Shown here: in pieces, positions 1 to 12,599 of the stretch | Layout: the number at the start of each line of letters is the position of its first letter | Position numbering within the stretch: the first letter of the stretch is position 1 | Source of the DNA: Jacaranda mimosifolia | Taxonomy: Eukaryota > Streptophyta > Magnoliopsida > Lamiales > Bignoniaceae | DNA length: 64,000 nucleotides | NCBI GenBank assembly: GCA_018894105.1 | Contig: CM032121.1 | Coordinates: forward strand, 35,744,230-35,808,229 | Direction of reading: 5' to 3' | Notes under the pieces: generated by a model | What the model saw: only the letters and a program-made list of their open reading frames with translations | Database searches by the model: none | Told to the model about the DNA's origin: nothing | Translations under genes and position numbers: made by a program

Positions 1-454
1 GCTTTGTTTTTCAGATTAATAATATTTCAAACGAATGGGTAGGGATTGATTTGTGGAGGGATGGGGGTTATTTGCAGATAAGGGATGTTGGGTAGTTTTT
101 AAAGTGTTTAAAGTGATCAAATATGTGGATATTTACTAGAAAACTAGAGTCTTTCTCTTAACGAATGCATTGAGAAATGGGAGATGAATAGAACTTTTCA
201 ACTAATTTCATTGGAAAATCTATCACCACTTTGTTAGATTCTCTATCATAGTCCTCAGCATTATCAATGTTTTCAAGGGTTTTGACATATTAAATCCTGA
301 TGAGAAATGGAAGATAACATATATTGTAAAATCCTATGGCTCTTGTTGCTTTAATTTCTCATTGCATATATTAAATCCTCATTGTTACAGTTGCAAAGCT
401 CGGTGGAAATGCATCTTTAGAAGAGGATTTTAATATGCCACAGTAGCAAAACTG
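1..454. other. AT-rich sequence without a recognised gene
   Basis: No reading frame with recognisable protein similarity, RNA gene or clear repeat is visible here. The stretch precedes the CACTA transposase. It may belong to that element, but I could not find a CACTA-type 5' terminus (CACTACAAGA-like) in it, so the border stays open. Confidence 0.4.
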
Positions 455-872
455 TCAGAACTGGACTGGTTAACTAGTTACTGGACTGGTTAAACCAGTC
501 CAGTTTCAGTTACTGGATTGGGCTAGATTTACCAGTCCAGGCTTTTATGACTTGCGCGATTACGTGCCACTTCTACATTATTGTCCGTGACTTAAAATCA
601 AGAAGTACGTGGTCTCTATTCTCTTAACACATGACAAATCCAATTTTAAAACGAAAAATTTAAAAGTCTTAAAAAATAAGAGGCGGAGTGGATTTACCAG
701 TCCAGTTTCAGTTACTGGACTGGATTCCAGTCTAGTCCAGTCCAGAAACTGGACTGGATTAGTTTCTAGAACCAGTCCAGTTTTTGGACCAAAAACAGAA
801 ACTGGATTGGAATCCAGTCCAAACCAGTTGGTTCCGTTTCTCGGAACAGAACTAGAAATAGAGAACCAGTCC
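455..872. repeat. Cluster of CCAGTCCAGT / ACTGGACTGG motifs
   Basis: The decamer-like motif ACTGGACTGG and its reverse complement CCAGTCCAGT recur many times in two blocks (about 459-541 and 693-872), separated by about 150 bp without the motif. Because both orientations are mixed, the stretch can fold into many hairpins. It lies about 250 bp before the first transposase frame of the CACTA element. CACTA (En/Spm) elements carry dense subterminal motif repeats that bind TNPA-type proteins, so this could be such a region, but that role is inferred. Open frames running through the repeat translate to repetitive S/T/G-rich peptides and are not taken as genes. Confidence 0.6.
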
Positions 873-1121
873 ATGCATGCATCTTTACATTTTAGTTCTG
901 TTTATGGTGTTTGTTTTTTCATCTTCACTTTTTATGTAATTATACAGTAATTTTGTTTACACAAACAAAATTTAATATTAGTGATGCTTATGAACATGAA
1001 ATTTAGTTATGTTACAAATAATATTAATATTTTAAACATCTGTTGCATTTCATTAGATTTTGATATATTTTGAATTAAATAAATTCTCCTTATGATATAA
1101 AACTTTTTCCTTGGTGCAAGT

Positions 1122-4100
1122 ATGGATAAGAGTTGGATTGGTGAAAATGATAGATTTAGTTATGTTTATATTATGGGTCTGGAATCATTTCTAAAGTTTT
1201 CAAGAGAGAATGTTACTTGCTCCGACAATAAGATCCTTTGTCCATGCAATGATTGTCGAAATACCAAATGTAAAAGCTTTCTTGAAGTTAAAAGAGACTT
1301 GCACTTGAAAGGCTTTTATATGTACTATAAGGAGTAGATATATCGTGGAGAATATAAAGTCCTATTGTCTTTTTCTTCCATGCCAAGTTACACTAATGAC
1401 TTTGGGGATCATGATGATGATGCTAATGATATTGAAACAATTGATGAATTGTTTGAAATGATTGGGGATATGAAAGATGCAGAACAACCTGAACACTCTT
1501 TAGAATCAGATATAGAAAATTTTGATAGATTACTAAGTGATATTAGACGTGAACTATACCCGAGCTGCAAGAAGTGATTTTTATTATTTTTCATTGTCAA
1601 GTTATTACATATTAAAGTGTTGAATAGGATGACTGATAAGGCAATGAACATGAAACTTGAATTGATGAAATACATGTTACCAGAAAGTAAAATCGTGCCA
1701 CCATCTCTTTATTGGGCTAGAAAGCTTTTTCCCGGAATTGGATTAGGTTATAAGAAGATAGAGGTTTGTAGATATGATTGTGTATTATTTTGGAAAGATA
1801 ATGAGGATAAAGAGCTTTGTCCTATTTGTAAAGAACCTCGGTGGAAATATAATGATGGCAAAGGAAAACAGACCCCTTACAAGGTTTTGCGATATTTCCC
1901 TCTGAAGCCAAGATTACAAAGGCTTTTCATGTCTTCTAAAACTACTTCAGCCATGAGGTGACATGCTGAGAAACGCATTGATATAGAAGGTAGATTGAGT
2001 CATCCAGCAGATTCACTAGCTTGGAAAGATTTTGATGTCCGATATCCTGATTTTGCCATAAATCCTCATAATGTTAGGCTTGGTTTGGCTACTGATGGGT
2101 TTAATCCCTTTGGTAACATGAGTAATTCCTACAGTATGTTGCCTGTTATACTTATTCCATACAATATGCTACTATACAAATGTATGAAGGATGATTTTTT
2201 TATGATGCCATTACTTATCCCTGGTCCTTGGGTTCCTGGCTCCTGAAAAAGATATTGATGTTTATCTTAGACCATTGATAGTTGAACTTAAAGAATTATG
2301 GGACGGTGTTCAAACTTATGATGCTTGTAGTAAAAAGTCATTCCAAATGCGTGCATCAATTATGTGGACAATCAATGATTTCCCTGCACTTAGTAATTTA
2401 TTGGGATGGACCACAAAAGGATATGGGGCATGCCTATGTTTTTTGTATGATACATATTCAAGAAAAATTAGAAGTAAGATATGCTACATGGGACATCGTC
2501 ATTATCTAGATAGTGAACATCCATATAGGAAAAGCAAGTTGTTTGATGGTAAGCCTGAAACATGTTCTAAACCTCGGGAATGGACTAGGGATGAAGTACT
2601 GTTGCAGTTGAACAACTTGGAGCATATGTTTGACAAACCAGGAAAGCATCCAAGTAAAAGAAAGAGAAAACATGATATAGCTGAAGGAAATTGGGTAAAG
2701 AAATGCATTTTCTTTGAGTTACCTTATTGGAATAAGCTTATGTTGAGACATAATCTAGATGTGATGCATGTGGAGAAAAATATACGTGATAATATATTGG
2801 CACATTGTTAAAGATTGATGGAAAAACAAAGGACACTAAAAAAGCACGTGAAGATTTGTGTGACCTTGATTAATATCAGGAAAGAATTGCACTTGCAAAA
2901 GCATGGGAATACTATTGTAAAGCCTAAAGCATGTTATAACTTATCTCCAAGTGAGAAAAAAAGCTTTTTTGACTTTCTAAAATCTATCAAATTTCCTGAT
3001 GGATATGCTGCAAATATTTCTAGATGCGTAAAGGATGGAAAGATTTCAAGGCTCAAATCTCATGATTGCCATGTTCTTTTACAACGATTAATTCCTGTTG
3101 GCATTCAAGGGTACCTACGCAAGGATGTTACTAAAGCATTGTTCGAGATTGGTCAATTTTTCAAAATCTTTTGCTCAAAGACACTAAAGGTGGAAGATAG
3201 AGAAAAAATGGAGAGAATTATTCCTCTTATCTTATACAAGTTAGAGAAAATATTTCCTCTGGCATTTTTTGATGTCATGGTCACTTGACTATTCACTTGC
3301 CCCAAGAAGCAAATATTGCGGGTCCTATTCATTCTCGTTGAATGTATCCAATTGAAAGGTGTTAAAATATTTTTCTTTACATATATTTACATAATGAATT
3401 TATTTTATCCCATACTTGGCAATTATATTTTTTGATGAGTTTTGTTTAGGTTTCTCAAGTTGCTTAAAGGATATGTCCATAAAAAAGCACGTTCTGAAGG
3501 TTCAAATGCTAAAGGGTATATTGTAAAAGAATATCTAACCTGAATGTCTATGTATGTGGACGGAATTGAAACAAGGTTTAATAGAGTTTGGTGAAATGAC
3601 GATGGTGTTGAGGATCATCAAGAAGGTGATTATTAGTCTTCACACTAAAAGTAAGACCATTTGGACCTCTTAGGTATTGTGCAGCTCTTTTACAAAAAGA
3701 GCTAGACATAGCCCACAACTTTATATTGAATAATTGCAATGAAGTGGATGTATACAAGAGGTACGAGAATATATTCATCTCATTTTTCACAAATATCACC
3801 ATATAATATATTTGATTTATTAACTTTTTTTATCATTGGATATATTTAGTAAACATATTGAAGAACTCAAGAAAGCAAATGAAAGAAATGTCCAAAAATG
3901 TCATCAAGAGCAATTTCCTAATTGTTTTAGAAATCATGTAAGATTTAAGTTTGATGGTATTTTAAATTAAACAACCTTTTATGTCCCAATTAACTTTATT
4001 GTTTGTTACATACATATAAATTTACTGCATCACCAATGCTCAAAAGAAGTCTCAAATGAATTATGGGCATTAGCAAATGGTCCTCAAGGATACCTAACAA

Positions 4101-4850
4101 AATTATGCTCTGGTTGCATTATGAATGAGGTCCATTTCCACACAAAAAATCAGGATGACATTCGAACTACACAAAACAGTGGTTTGGTTGTTGAGGGAGA
4201 GCACAAAAATAATATGATAGAGTTCTATGGCTTTTTGACCAAAGTAGTTGAGCTAACATTTCTTCATGGACACAATGTAGTATTATTCCAATGTGAATGG
4301 TATGATTGATAGTGGCAATAGAAAGATCGTGCAAAAAGATGAACACTTGGCAAGTATTGATACAACATCTCGTTGGTATGAAGATGATCCAATTGTGCTA
4401 CCAAATCAAGTACAACAAACTTTTTATGTTAATGACACAAAGTTTGGGGGTAATTGGAAGATTATACAACTTGTGCATCATAGACATCTTTGGGATATTG
4501 TAGAACATAAAGCAGTAGAAGTTGAAGACATCAATGAAGCTAAGTATAGGGTAGAAGCTGCATTTCAACAATATGAGTCGAGCGAGGCTACATTAGTACT
4601 TGAAAATGAAAATGATGATTTAGTTTGTTTAGCTAGAGAAGATATCGATCCTGATATTGTGGATGGAGAGATTTTAAGAAAACTTAGCCAACAAAGAACA
4701 TTTGAAATTAATGATGATGAAGATGAGTCTACGGATGAAGAAGATGAAACACTCATCCAATATTGCGAAGATGATGTAGATGAGGATGAGAATGGGGATG
4801 ATTTGAACATTGTTCAAGATGAAGATGAAATTGATTATCTTTTTGAATAG
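1122..4850 (+). pseudogene. CACTA TNPD-type transposase, pseudogene
   Basis: Recognisable blocks in order: a Transpos_assoc N-terminus starting MDKSWI with a CPCNDCRN cysteine motif (1122-1337); the Transposase_21 core with LCPICKEPRW, the phrase FNPFGNMSNSYS and LELPYWNKL-like sequence (1617-2811); a DUF4218 segment with LPSEK-like and HDCHVLLQ motifs (2900-3370); a DUF4216 segment around FYVNDTKFGGNWKII (4370-4520); and a very acidic D/E-rich C-terminus ending at 4850. Lesions are many: nonsense codons at 1335-1337 and near 1960, where the family has Trp; a frameshift between 2246 and 2275; two frame changes between 2800 and 2880; and further breaks from 3290 to 4120. Introns are probable near 3360-3450 and 3760-3850. 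Inactive as read; the family cuts and pastes the element via a DDE-type transposase. Confidence 0.85.
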
Positions 4851-4956
4851 TGATTCCTAATTTTGTTTAATATATATTGCATTCCATAATGGTTTGTACA
4901 TTTTTTCCATATTGTTAAATACTAAGATGTTGAATATTTTTATAATTGTGCAGTGA

Positions 4957-6862
4957 GATGCCGCCTAAGGAAGTAGCACTAAATCGCCCGATAACTAGGA
5001 AAAGTAAAGTTGGAAGCCAAGAAGCATCTTAGATCATTCAAGAATCAACATTTATGTTGCTAGCTTCGTCTTCATCTCCTTTGCTACCTACTTCATCTAG
5101 ATCTCCACATAGTGAGAAGGATATACAAGAAATGGATTGTGAAAGTCCTATATCAACCTCAGAAAATTGCACTGGTAAAACATTCATACCTTATGCATTA
5201 CTATAATAAAGAGTTTAACTTGCAAATTATTTATCATTAATCCTTACATATTTGTAATGTATAAACGTCAGCTTCTACCAAGAAAAAAAATCGTGGAGCA
5301 AGCATAGGCAAGTCTATAGAGAAAGCCATTACTAATAATGTAAGTATTGATATTTATAGTACATATTGATCTCCTTTATCTTATATGCTCTAAATTCTAA
5401 ATATTAAATATATTTTTATATTTTTGGTTAGGATGGTAAGTTGTTAGAGATTGAGTTCCCTAAAGGTTTCAAGAAGCCACATTGATTTGCTAATTACCTA
5501 GCAAATGTGATTGGAATTGCTGTTAGGCATAGTCCTGAACTTAATTGTATTAGCCAATGAAATGAGATCCCAGAGTATCAAAATTACCTATTTATGCTGG
5601 ACTAGATGTGAGTTTAGTTGTGACATTCTATTTATTATGTTTTTCTTATCAATGAGGAAATAATCTATTTGTATATATAATTATTGAATTTTTATTTCCT
5701 TTAGGCACATGGTTTATTATCAAGGGATGGGCAACTAATGAAGTAGTCAAAAAGTATATGGAAGACATGTTTCAAGGGAGTTATACACATTGGAGAGGCC
5801 GATTGTTAGCATCATATAGAAAGATGATTGCAGCAAGAGAGAATCCAAGGGCTAGTAGTCCATTTGATTGGATACCACTTGAAAAATGGCATGTTCTATG
5901 TGATCATTATGAAAGTGAAAAATTCAAGGTATTAATAGATTTTATTTGAGATTTATAGTTACATATATTGTCCTCAAAATTTGAGTAAGGTTTTCACTTT
6001 TGTTTTTTCATACGTAAATGCAGGTTAGGTCCAAAACCAATGCTGATAATAGGTCACACTTACGATATACTCATACTTCAGGTTCAAATCTTTCCACACA
6101 CTTCTATTACAAATGGCATGTACATACTAAAGCTAAAATAAATTTGACTCTTTGGTTGATGTTCACTACTAATAACTCTCTTTTTTGGCAACTTGAAAGG
6201 AAAATCAAAGCTATGTGGATAATTTTGCAAGGACTCACATGAAAAATGGTACTTTTGTAAATAAAAAGGCTGCAGCAATACATGTATGTTCAATTGTATA
6301 TAATTATTATTTTAGTTGAGCACATGTGTATATTTCGCATATAAGATTATATGCTTGACATCATGACTAAATGACAGGCTAAAATGAAAAACTTAATGAA
6401 AATAGAGAAAGTTCAGTTTCTGAGAGGAAAATTGTAAAGCAGACACTTGGCAAGCGCTCTGGATATGAAAAGGGCTTGGGTTAAGGAGTTGTGCCTTCTA
6501 AGTGTACTAAGAGGTCAACATATGAGTCTTCACAGATTGAGGCACTCAAAGAAAAACTGAGTAGCAAGGAAGACGAATTACAAGATGCTACTTTACGCAT
6601 TAAATCTCAAGAGGAAATGATTGAAAATGAACAAGTCCTAATTCAAAGTTATGATGAAGAGATAGCTGGTCTCAGAGAAGGTCAAAATGAACTAAAGCAA
6701 ATGTTGCTGAAAATTATGCAACAAAACAATCCAAATAATCAAGATAAGAATTGTAAGTTCATACTTCTATGTTGTTCACATCATTCTTATGCATTTTACG
6801 TTTCATTGCGATCTGATTTGATCACTTTTATAAAGAAAATAAAATTAGAAAAATGTAGTTAA
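4957..6862 (+). pseudogene. CACTA second gene (Transposase_24-like), pseudogene
   Basis: Exon-like pieces begin with MPPKEVALNRPITRK just after a TTGTGCAG acceptor-like sequence (4957). They continue with a segment on the phrase LEIEFPKGFKKP (5445-5490), a region around GRLLASYRKMIAARENPRA with FDWIPLEKWHVLCDH (5758-5949), SKTNADNRSHLRYTHTSGS (6024-6090), and a coiled-coil tail rich in E, K and L (6491-6750). This order matches the plant En/Spm Transposase_24 family that accompanies TNPD in CACTA elements. Stops interrupt the early pieces (5031, 5484 and others), so the copy is degenerate. The exact exon structure cannot be settled by eye. It lies about 100 bp downstream of the TNPD-type gene, in the same orientation. 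Confidence 0.65.
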
Positions 6863-6944
6863 TCATGTGGTATTATAGTGTATAGAAGTTGTTCTCTCAA
6901 AAAGAGTTAATCATGTGGTATTTATGTTGTTGCAAATTTTCCAA

Positions 6945-7330
6945 CAGAATTTTCTGCTTTTTTTGCCACAGAAGTTTCTTGCAGTAGCAAAAACTTTTTT
7001 TGCTGTTTTCTGCACAGGATTCTGCACATTATTCTGCTGTGCAGAAATCTGCTATTGCAGAAATATGCTGTTACTTCTGCTATTTTCTGCACAGTAGAAC
7101 AACAAAATTTTATGCTTTGTTTTCAGCAGAAAAAAAATAGACAGCAGAAATCTGCTGTTTTTTGCAGCAAAAAATAGATTTCTTCTTTTTTCTTTTTTGC
7201 TGAAAACAGCAGCGTTTTTTGCAGCAAAAAAACAGCATATTTCTGCTGAAAACAGCAGAAAAAATTTGCATTTTTTTTCAGTAGAAAACAACAGAAATTT
7301 TCTGCTGCAGAGCATTTCTGCAACAAGAAT
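6945..7330. repeat. Cluster of TTTCTGCTG / CAGCAGAAA motifs
   Basis: The words TTCTGCTGTT, TTTTTGCAGCAAAAA and CAGCAGAAA recur in both orientations over nearly 390 bp, giving a strongly quasi-palindromic tract that can form many hairpins. It follows the second CACTA gene, as the ACTGGACTGG cluster precedes the first one. Open frames on both strands here translate to F/A/C/L-rich peptides and are by-products of the repeat. A role as subterminal or intronic transposon repeat is an inference. Confidence 0.65.
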
Positions 7331-8199
7331 TTTCTACATGATTTTAGAAAAGACTTGTGTTTTGGTAACTAAATGTTTTTGTAGCAAAACTGGTGTTAGT
7401 ACTAAATTAGTTATTTTGTGCATTGTATTATTCTAGCTTTTCTAATAAAATTTGCATTTGAATTAAAGTAAAAACATGTATTTGTATCTCAAAATTTTTA
7501 AAATTTTCTCTTTACCTTTATGTATGAGTAGCAAATGACAAAGTGGTGCAAGAAAATTGAAGAATGTGTGCTGAGAAACTTGTTTTGCAACTAGGTACTT
7601 TCTTGCAATTTATATTCGACAAGTATTAACTTTAGCTTTTATGTGCTACTCTAAAATTCTTTGTCTCAAATAAATTCCAACTGCTTGGATATTGTTAATT
7701 TTGAAGCTAATCGTTCAAGTTCTTAGCATTTTGTTTCTTATCTCTTATTACGAAGTGGATATCTTTACATAAGTTTTCCGTGCTTGTGAATTTTGTGATA
7801 TGAGTTGTTCAAGTTATCTTGCTTATTTTTACTTATTTTAGGTTCTACCTTTAATAAATTTAAATTTTGGTTATATTTGCAGGTTTTTGAAGTAAATGGT
7901 CCAAGAATGGAGAATGCGACATGAACGTGAAAACTCATATATTTTGATGACTCAATTATCCTATAATGAATACCCTTTTCAAACATGTCACTATGTTTTG
8001 TCTCATTAAAGTTACCATATTTATAACTTCTTTATGTTCTCTTTTGTAACAATTTGGATGATATCTTTAATTTCAACTATGCTTATGTGATCTAAGTTGT
8101 TGCTTTTGTTAGCTTAGTATGACACTTCTTTATTTTTGAATTTTATTTTCTATGTATTCATATTTTATGTGATATAATGCTTATAGTAATGACTTCTAG
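7331..8199. other. Non-coding interior of the CACTA element
   Basis: AT-rich sequence with no convincing coding frame. Short splice-like signals occur, for example TTGCAG before 7882, so untranslated exons of the preceding transposon gene could end here. Nothing further can be supported. Confidence 0.4.
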
Positions 8200-8657
8200 A
8201 TAGTTGTGATAAAATTTTGGTTCAGGTTTCAAAAATTAGTTTCTAATCCTTTGGATACAAATTTAAAAATATTGGTCAAACGTTCGTTTTAGTGAGGATT
8301 CCATGTTGTCGCATTTAGTATTTGTGACAAAAATGACTATTTATCATAAAATATAAAATATTAATAATTATAAGTATTGGTGAGGACCATATGTTGTCAT
8401 AATTAGCTATTTGTAACGAACTTATTGTTACAAATATATAGTAAAAAAAAATTTGAAATTGATTATTGGTAACAAATGCTTAACTTTTGTAATGAATGTC
8501 AATATTTTTGTGAGGATATGATTGTCACTAGAACTAATGATATTGTAACGAAATATCTATTGTTACCAATATATTTGTGACGAAAGGGAATATTTGTTAC
8601 ATAAACTTTTAGCATCAAGCTTTAGAGGACAAAAATCGTAACGAAAATTTATCATTA
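8200..8657 (+). repeat. CACTA 3' subterminal repeat region
   Basis: Variants of TTTGTAACGAA, TTGTGACGAAA, ATTGTTACCAA and GTGAGGAxxATxTTGTC recur about every 60-90 bp. This is the pattern of subterminal repeats in CACTA elements. The array resumes on the far side of copia 1 at 13995-14067 (GTAATTATGACAAA, TTATAACAAAT), so it is one region split by the later insertion. Confidence 0.55.
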
Positions 8658-8662
8658 CAAAA
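8658..8662. repeat. Target-site duplication of copia 1 (left)
   Basis: CAAAA here and CAAAA at 13995-13999 flank the copia 1 LTRs exactly, the expected 5-bp duplication of an LTR-retrotransposon insertion. Confidence 0.85.
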
Positions 8663-9316
8663 TGTTGAAACCCAGGAGGATCTATTGTGCAAACAATGAA
8701 ATAACAGTAAAATAAATCAATGTAAAGTGACAACAATATTTAACGTGGTTCGGTGAGTGCCTAATCCACCTAACAAAGAAAAGAAATTTTATTGATCTCA
8801 AATCAAAATGCAAGTACAAATTTGAATCCCACAAATCTCACGAAAACACCTAACACCTTCGTTCTAAACTCCGTCTTGAGAGAATTACTCAAAAGCAGTA
8901 AAGAAGCCCTAGTGTTATGTTCGTGATACTTTCCTGGAAGAAAAAACTCTAAATTTATACCAAAAAACGAAGCCTAAGGCCTGTGGGCCTGCGCCGTGTG
9001 CTAGGGCGCACAAAATTTGTGCCCCAGTGCGCCTTTATTGTCCTAGGGCAGACACTTTGTGCTGGGGAGCGCAAAAAACTTGCGCCCCAGCGCAAAGTTA
9101 CTGTTCACTGCACGCCGGGGCGCACGATGCATGTTTTCATGCCTTTTTCGCCCATGTACACGCCTTGGAGCGCCTTGCCTTGCACCCCAACGTGCGGCAT
9201 CCTTACAACACGCGCCGGGGTGTGTTCTCGAGCCCATTTCGATCACTTCGCTCCGTTTCGCTCCATTTCTTCCGTTCCTTGTCAATTTTACTTCAAATTT
9301 CAAGGCAAAATCAACA
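8663..9316 (-). repeat. Copia 1 3' LTR
   Basis: Runs from TGTTGAAACCCAGG to AAAATCAACA on the plus strand; on the coding strand it starts TGTTGATTTTGCC and ends GGGTTTCAACA. It pairs with the LTR at 13344-13994. A GC-rich interior (9000-9230) makes long but meaningless open frames in several phases. Confidence 0.9.
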
Positions 9317-9340
9317 ATTCTCCACTTTGACTTGAAATTC
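9317..9340 (-). other. Copia 1 polypurine tract
   Basis: On the minus strand the bases next to the 3' LTR read AAGTCAAAGTGGAGAATTG. This purine-rich run has the expected place and composition for plus-strand priming. Copia 2 has an equivalent tract at 35230-35247. Confidence 0.65.
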
Positions 9341-9378
9341 CTATTTTTCTTCTTTGTCCTTGCCCTAAATAGGGCCTG

Positions 9379-11280
9379 TTATATGAGTTTAGAAACATTA
9401 ACCAAATCCAAATAATGCTCGAATTTGATTCCTGGAATAGCCTTAGTCAACATGTTTGCCGAATTATCCTTAATCCCAACTTTGTCAACCAACATGACTC
9501 CTTGAGACACTATGTCCCGGTGAAAGTGATACCTCACATCTATGTGCTTTGTTCTCTTATGAAATGCTTGATTCTTTGACAAGTGTATGGCACTCTGATT
9601 GTCACAAAATACTTTAGTGATCTCAGAAGTCATACCTATATCTTCGATCAACCCCTTTAGCCAAATGCATTCCTTGATGCCTTCAGCCAAAGCCATATAC
9701 TCAGCTTCTGTTGTGGACAATGCAACTGATGACTGTAAACTCGCCTTCCAGTTAACTGTACAACTTGATACACAAAACACATAGCCCGTCATGGACCTTC
9801 TGTTGTCCAAATCTCTTGCATAATCCGCATCCACATAGCCAATAATTCTTGTAGTAGAATTCGATTGACTATACCTCAAACATCTGTCTGCAGAGCTTCT
9901 CATATACCTTATGATCCATTTCACAGCCTGCCAATGAGTCTTTCCTGGCTTATGCATATACCTGCTCACAACACTAACTGCATGTGAAATGTCTGGCCTA
10001 GTGTACACCACGGCATACATCAAGCTACCTACTGCACTAGCATATGGCACATTTGACATGTGCTCTACCTCCTCTTCATTATTCAGTGATAGATCTGATA
10101 AGAGTCTGAAATGAGCTACAAGTGGCGTACTATTTGGCTTGGACTTATCCATCCCAAATCGCTCAAGTACTTTCTCAATGTGATGCTGCTGAGACAAGTA
10201 CAACAATCTTGCGTGTCTGTCCCGAATGATCTCTATGCCCAAAATCTTCTTTGCACTGCCCAAATCCTTCATCTCAAATTCTTCACTTAACTGAGCTTTT
10301 AATTGGTTGATCTCAGATATGTTTCTCGAGTCAATCAACATATCATCAACGTACAACAACAAATATAAGAGAAGGCTATCACTACAAATTTTGTAATATA
10401 CAAAACAATCAAATTTGCTTCTAGTGTATCCTATCTTGGTAATAAAAGCATCAAACCTTTTATACTACTGCCTGGGAGACTACTTCAGGCCATATAATGA
10501 CCTCTTCAAATGACATGCTTTATTTTGTTTCCCGGGAACAACGAATCCTTCTGATTGGCTTATATAGATTTGTTCCTCCAACTCACCATGTAGAAACACT
10601 GTTTTTACATCCATCTGCTCAAGCTCTATATCAAAAGAGCAACCATGGCAAGTAAAACACAAATGGAAGTATATTTTACAACTGGGGAGAATACTTCATG
10701 AAAGTCAACTTCCTCTCTCTGAGTAAAACCCTTAGCAACTAATCGCGCTTTGTATCTAGCATCTTCAACACCAAGAATCCCTTCCTTCTTCTTATAGATT
10801 CATTTGCAACCTACAATCTTCTGCCCTTTGGGTACATTAACCAACTCCCATGTGCTATTCTTGTGTAGAGACTCCATCTCTTTACTCATAGCTGTAACCC
10901 ATTTATCAAAATCTGGCCTGAAAATTACCTCTTTGTATGAGACTGGGTCTCTCCTACAAACTCCTCAGCTGAACTCAAAGCATAAGCTACCAAATCTGAG
11001 TAACCAAATCGCTGTGGTAGTTTGATCTGCCTCCTCTCTCTATCGGGAGCCAAGTGATAATTTTGTAGTGGTTCATTTTCCTGCTATTGATTAGGTGGTA
11101 ATGTGCTCTCACCAGCTTCATCTACCACCTTCTGTTTTTCCTTTGAAACTTGTAGAGAATCAAGATGAATCTCCATCTTCTCCTTAACACCCTGTTGACC
11201 GCTTTCCTGCTGCTCTACCTTCTTTATCATTACAGACTCATTGAATATCACGTCCCTGCTGATAATCATCTTGGAGCCCT
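9379..11280 (-). pseudogene. Copia 1 reverse transcriptase and RNase H region
   Basis: The RVT_2-type reverse transcriptase is visible from about 10930 (motif KEMESLHKNSTWELV) through EQMDVKTVFLHGELEEQIY near 10600 to the catalytic LLLYVDDML at 10362-10330. The YVDD residues are intact. RNase H follows, with KASLQSSVALSTTEAEYMA and the C-terminal RTKHIDVRYH and MLTKAIPG motifs, ending at 9379. The 327-residue C-terminal frame is open, but stops lie upstream near 10480 and 10800, and the link segment (11084-11280) is out of frame with its neighbours. In a working element this enzyme copies the RNA into DNA inside the particle; here it is a remnant. Confidence 0.9.
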
Positions 11281-11293
11281 TGTCATCATTACA

Positions 11294-12500
11294 TCACAAA
11301 CGATAACCTTTGACTCCATCTACATAGCTTAGAAATATGCACTTCCTAGCCCTTGGCTCAAGCTTCCCATCCCGGACATGAGCATAGGCTGGGCACCAAA
11401 ATACTCTCAAATTTGAGTAATCAGCAGGAGATCCGGACCAAACTTCCATTGGTGTCTTGCAGTCCAAAGTAGTTGATGGTGACATATTCACCAAATAACA
11501 CGCAGTGTTAATCGCTTCTGCCCAAAAATCCTTGGACAATCCGACATTAAAGAGCATGCATCTAGCTCTTTCCAAGATAGTTTTGTTCATCCGTTCTGCA
11601 ACTCCATTCTGCTGTAGTGTATGTACAATTGTGCGATGCCTCATAATTCTTTCTTTTTCACAGAATTCCTGAAATTCCTCGTTGCAAAACTCCAATCCAT
11701 TGTCAGTCCTCAAGCGCTTGATCTCATTTCCTGTCTGCTTCTCAATTTAGGTCTTCCATTGCTTGAAGTTGACAAACACCTCATTCTTATGCTTTAGTAT
11801 GTACACCCATACTCTCCGTGAGAAATCATCCATGAATGTCAGCATGTATCTTGCACCTCCCTTTGAAGGAACTTGAGAAGGCCCCCAAAGATCTGAGTAA
11901 ATGTAATCCAAGGTGCCGTTGGTCCTGTTAACTGCAGTGCCGAATTTCACCCTATGTTACTTGCCTAGCACACACTGCTCATAGAAATCCAATTCTCTAG
12001 TTTTCTCTCCGCAAAGCAAACCTCATTTGCTCAGTTCTGACATTCCCCTCTCACTCATATTCCCAAGCCGCATATGCCATAGTCTCGTATTATCATTGAT
12101 TGATGAAGAAACCGCTGCAGTACCAGAAATCGTGTTTCCCTGTAATATGTAAAGGCTGTTCTGATTTTCTCCTTTCATGATAGGCAATGTGCCTTTGGAA
12201 ACCCGCAGAACTCCATCTCGAGCTCTGTACTCACAACCATTCTTGTCAAGAGTACCTAGCGATATCAAATTTTTCTTCAGATCTGGAACATGATGCACAT
12301 CTGTTAGGGTCCTTACTATCCCTCATGCATCCTGATATAGACTGAGCCAATTCCTACAACCCTATAAGAAGCATCGTTTCCCATAAATACTTTACCACCA
12401 TCATATTTATGGCATGTAGTAAACCAATCTTCTCGTGGGCACATGTGGTAGGAACAACCACTATCCAAAATCCATTCAAAGCTTAGTAAAGTTTCAGCAA
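11294..12500 (-). pseudogene. Copia 1 protease and integrase region
   Basis: The protease begins near 12490 with WILDSGCSYHM (catalytic DSG intact) and continues with RHVPDLKKNLISLG-like sequence (12300-12240). The gag pre-integrase segment (LWHMRLGNMSERGM) and the integrase core follow. The three acidic residues of the core are visible in SDLWGP (about 11890), RTDNGLEF (about 11710) and QNGVAERMN (about 11615). Stops interrupt at about 12022, 11956 and 11746, so the polyprotein is broken. Integrase joins the DNA copy to the genome. Confidence 0.88.
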
Positions 12501-12599
12501 CATTGAGAACAAGCCCACAATCAAACTCATCCTCAACAATTCCTACGACATCATTCCATTTCTGATCAGAAGTTTCACCTGCATCCTTCGCCTTTCCTC

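Noticed and set aside
455..872. CRISPR-like array
   Set aside because: Repeat words are about 10 bp, in both orientations and irregularly spaced, and the genome is a plant nuclear one.
7052..7436. Phe/Ala/Cys-rich frames on both strands
   Set aside because: They are produced by the CAGCAGAAA/TTTCTGCTG repeat.
8983..9415. Several overlapping open frames of 85-118 codons
   Set aside because: They lie in the GC-rich part of the copia 1 LTR in different phases on both strands, and similar ones recur in the other LTRs.
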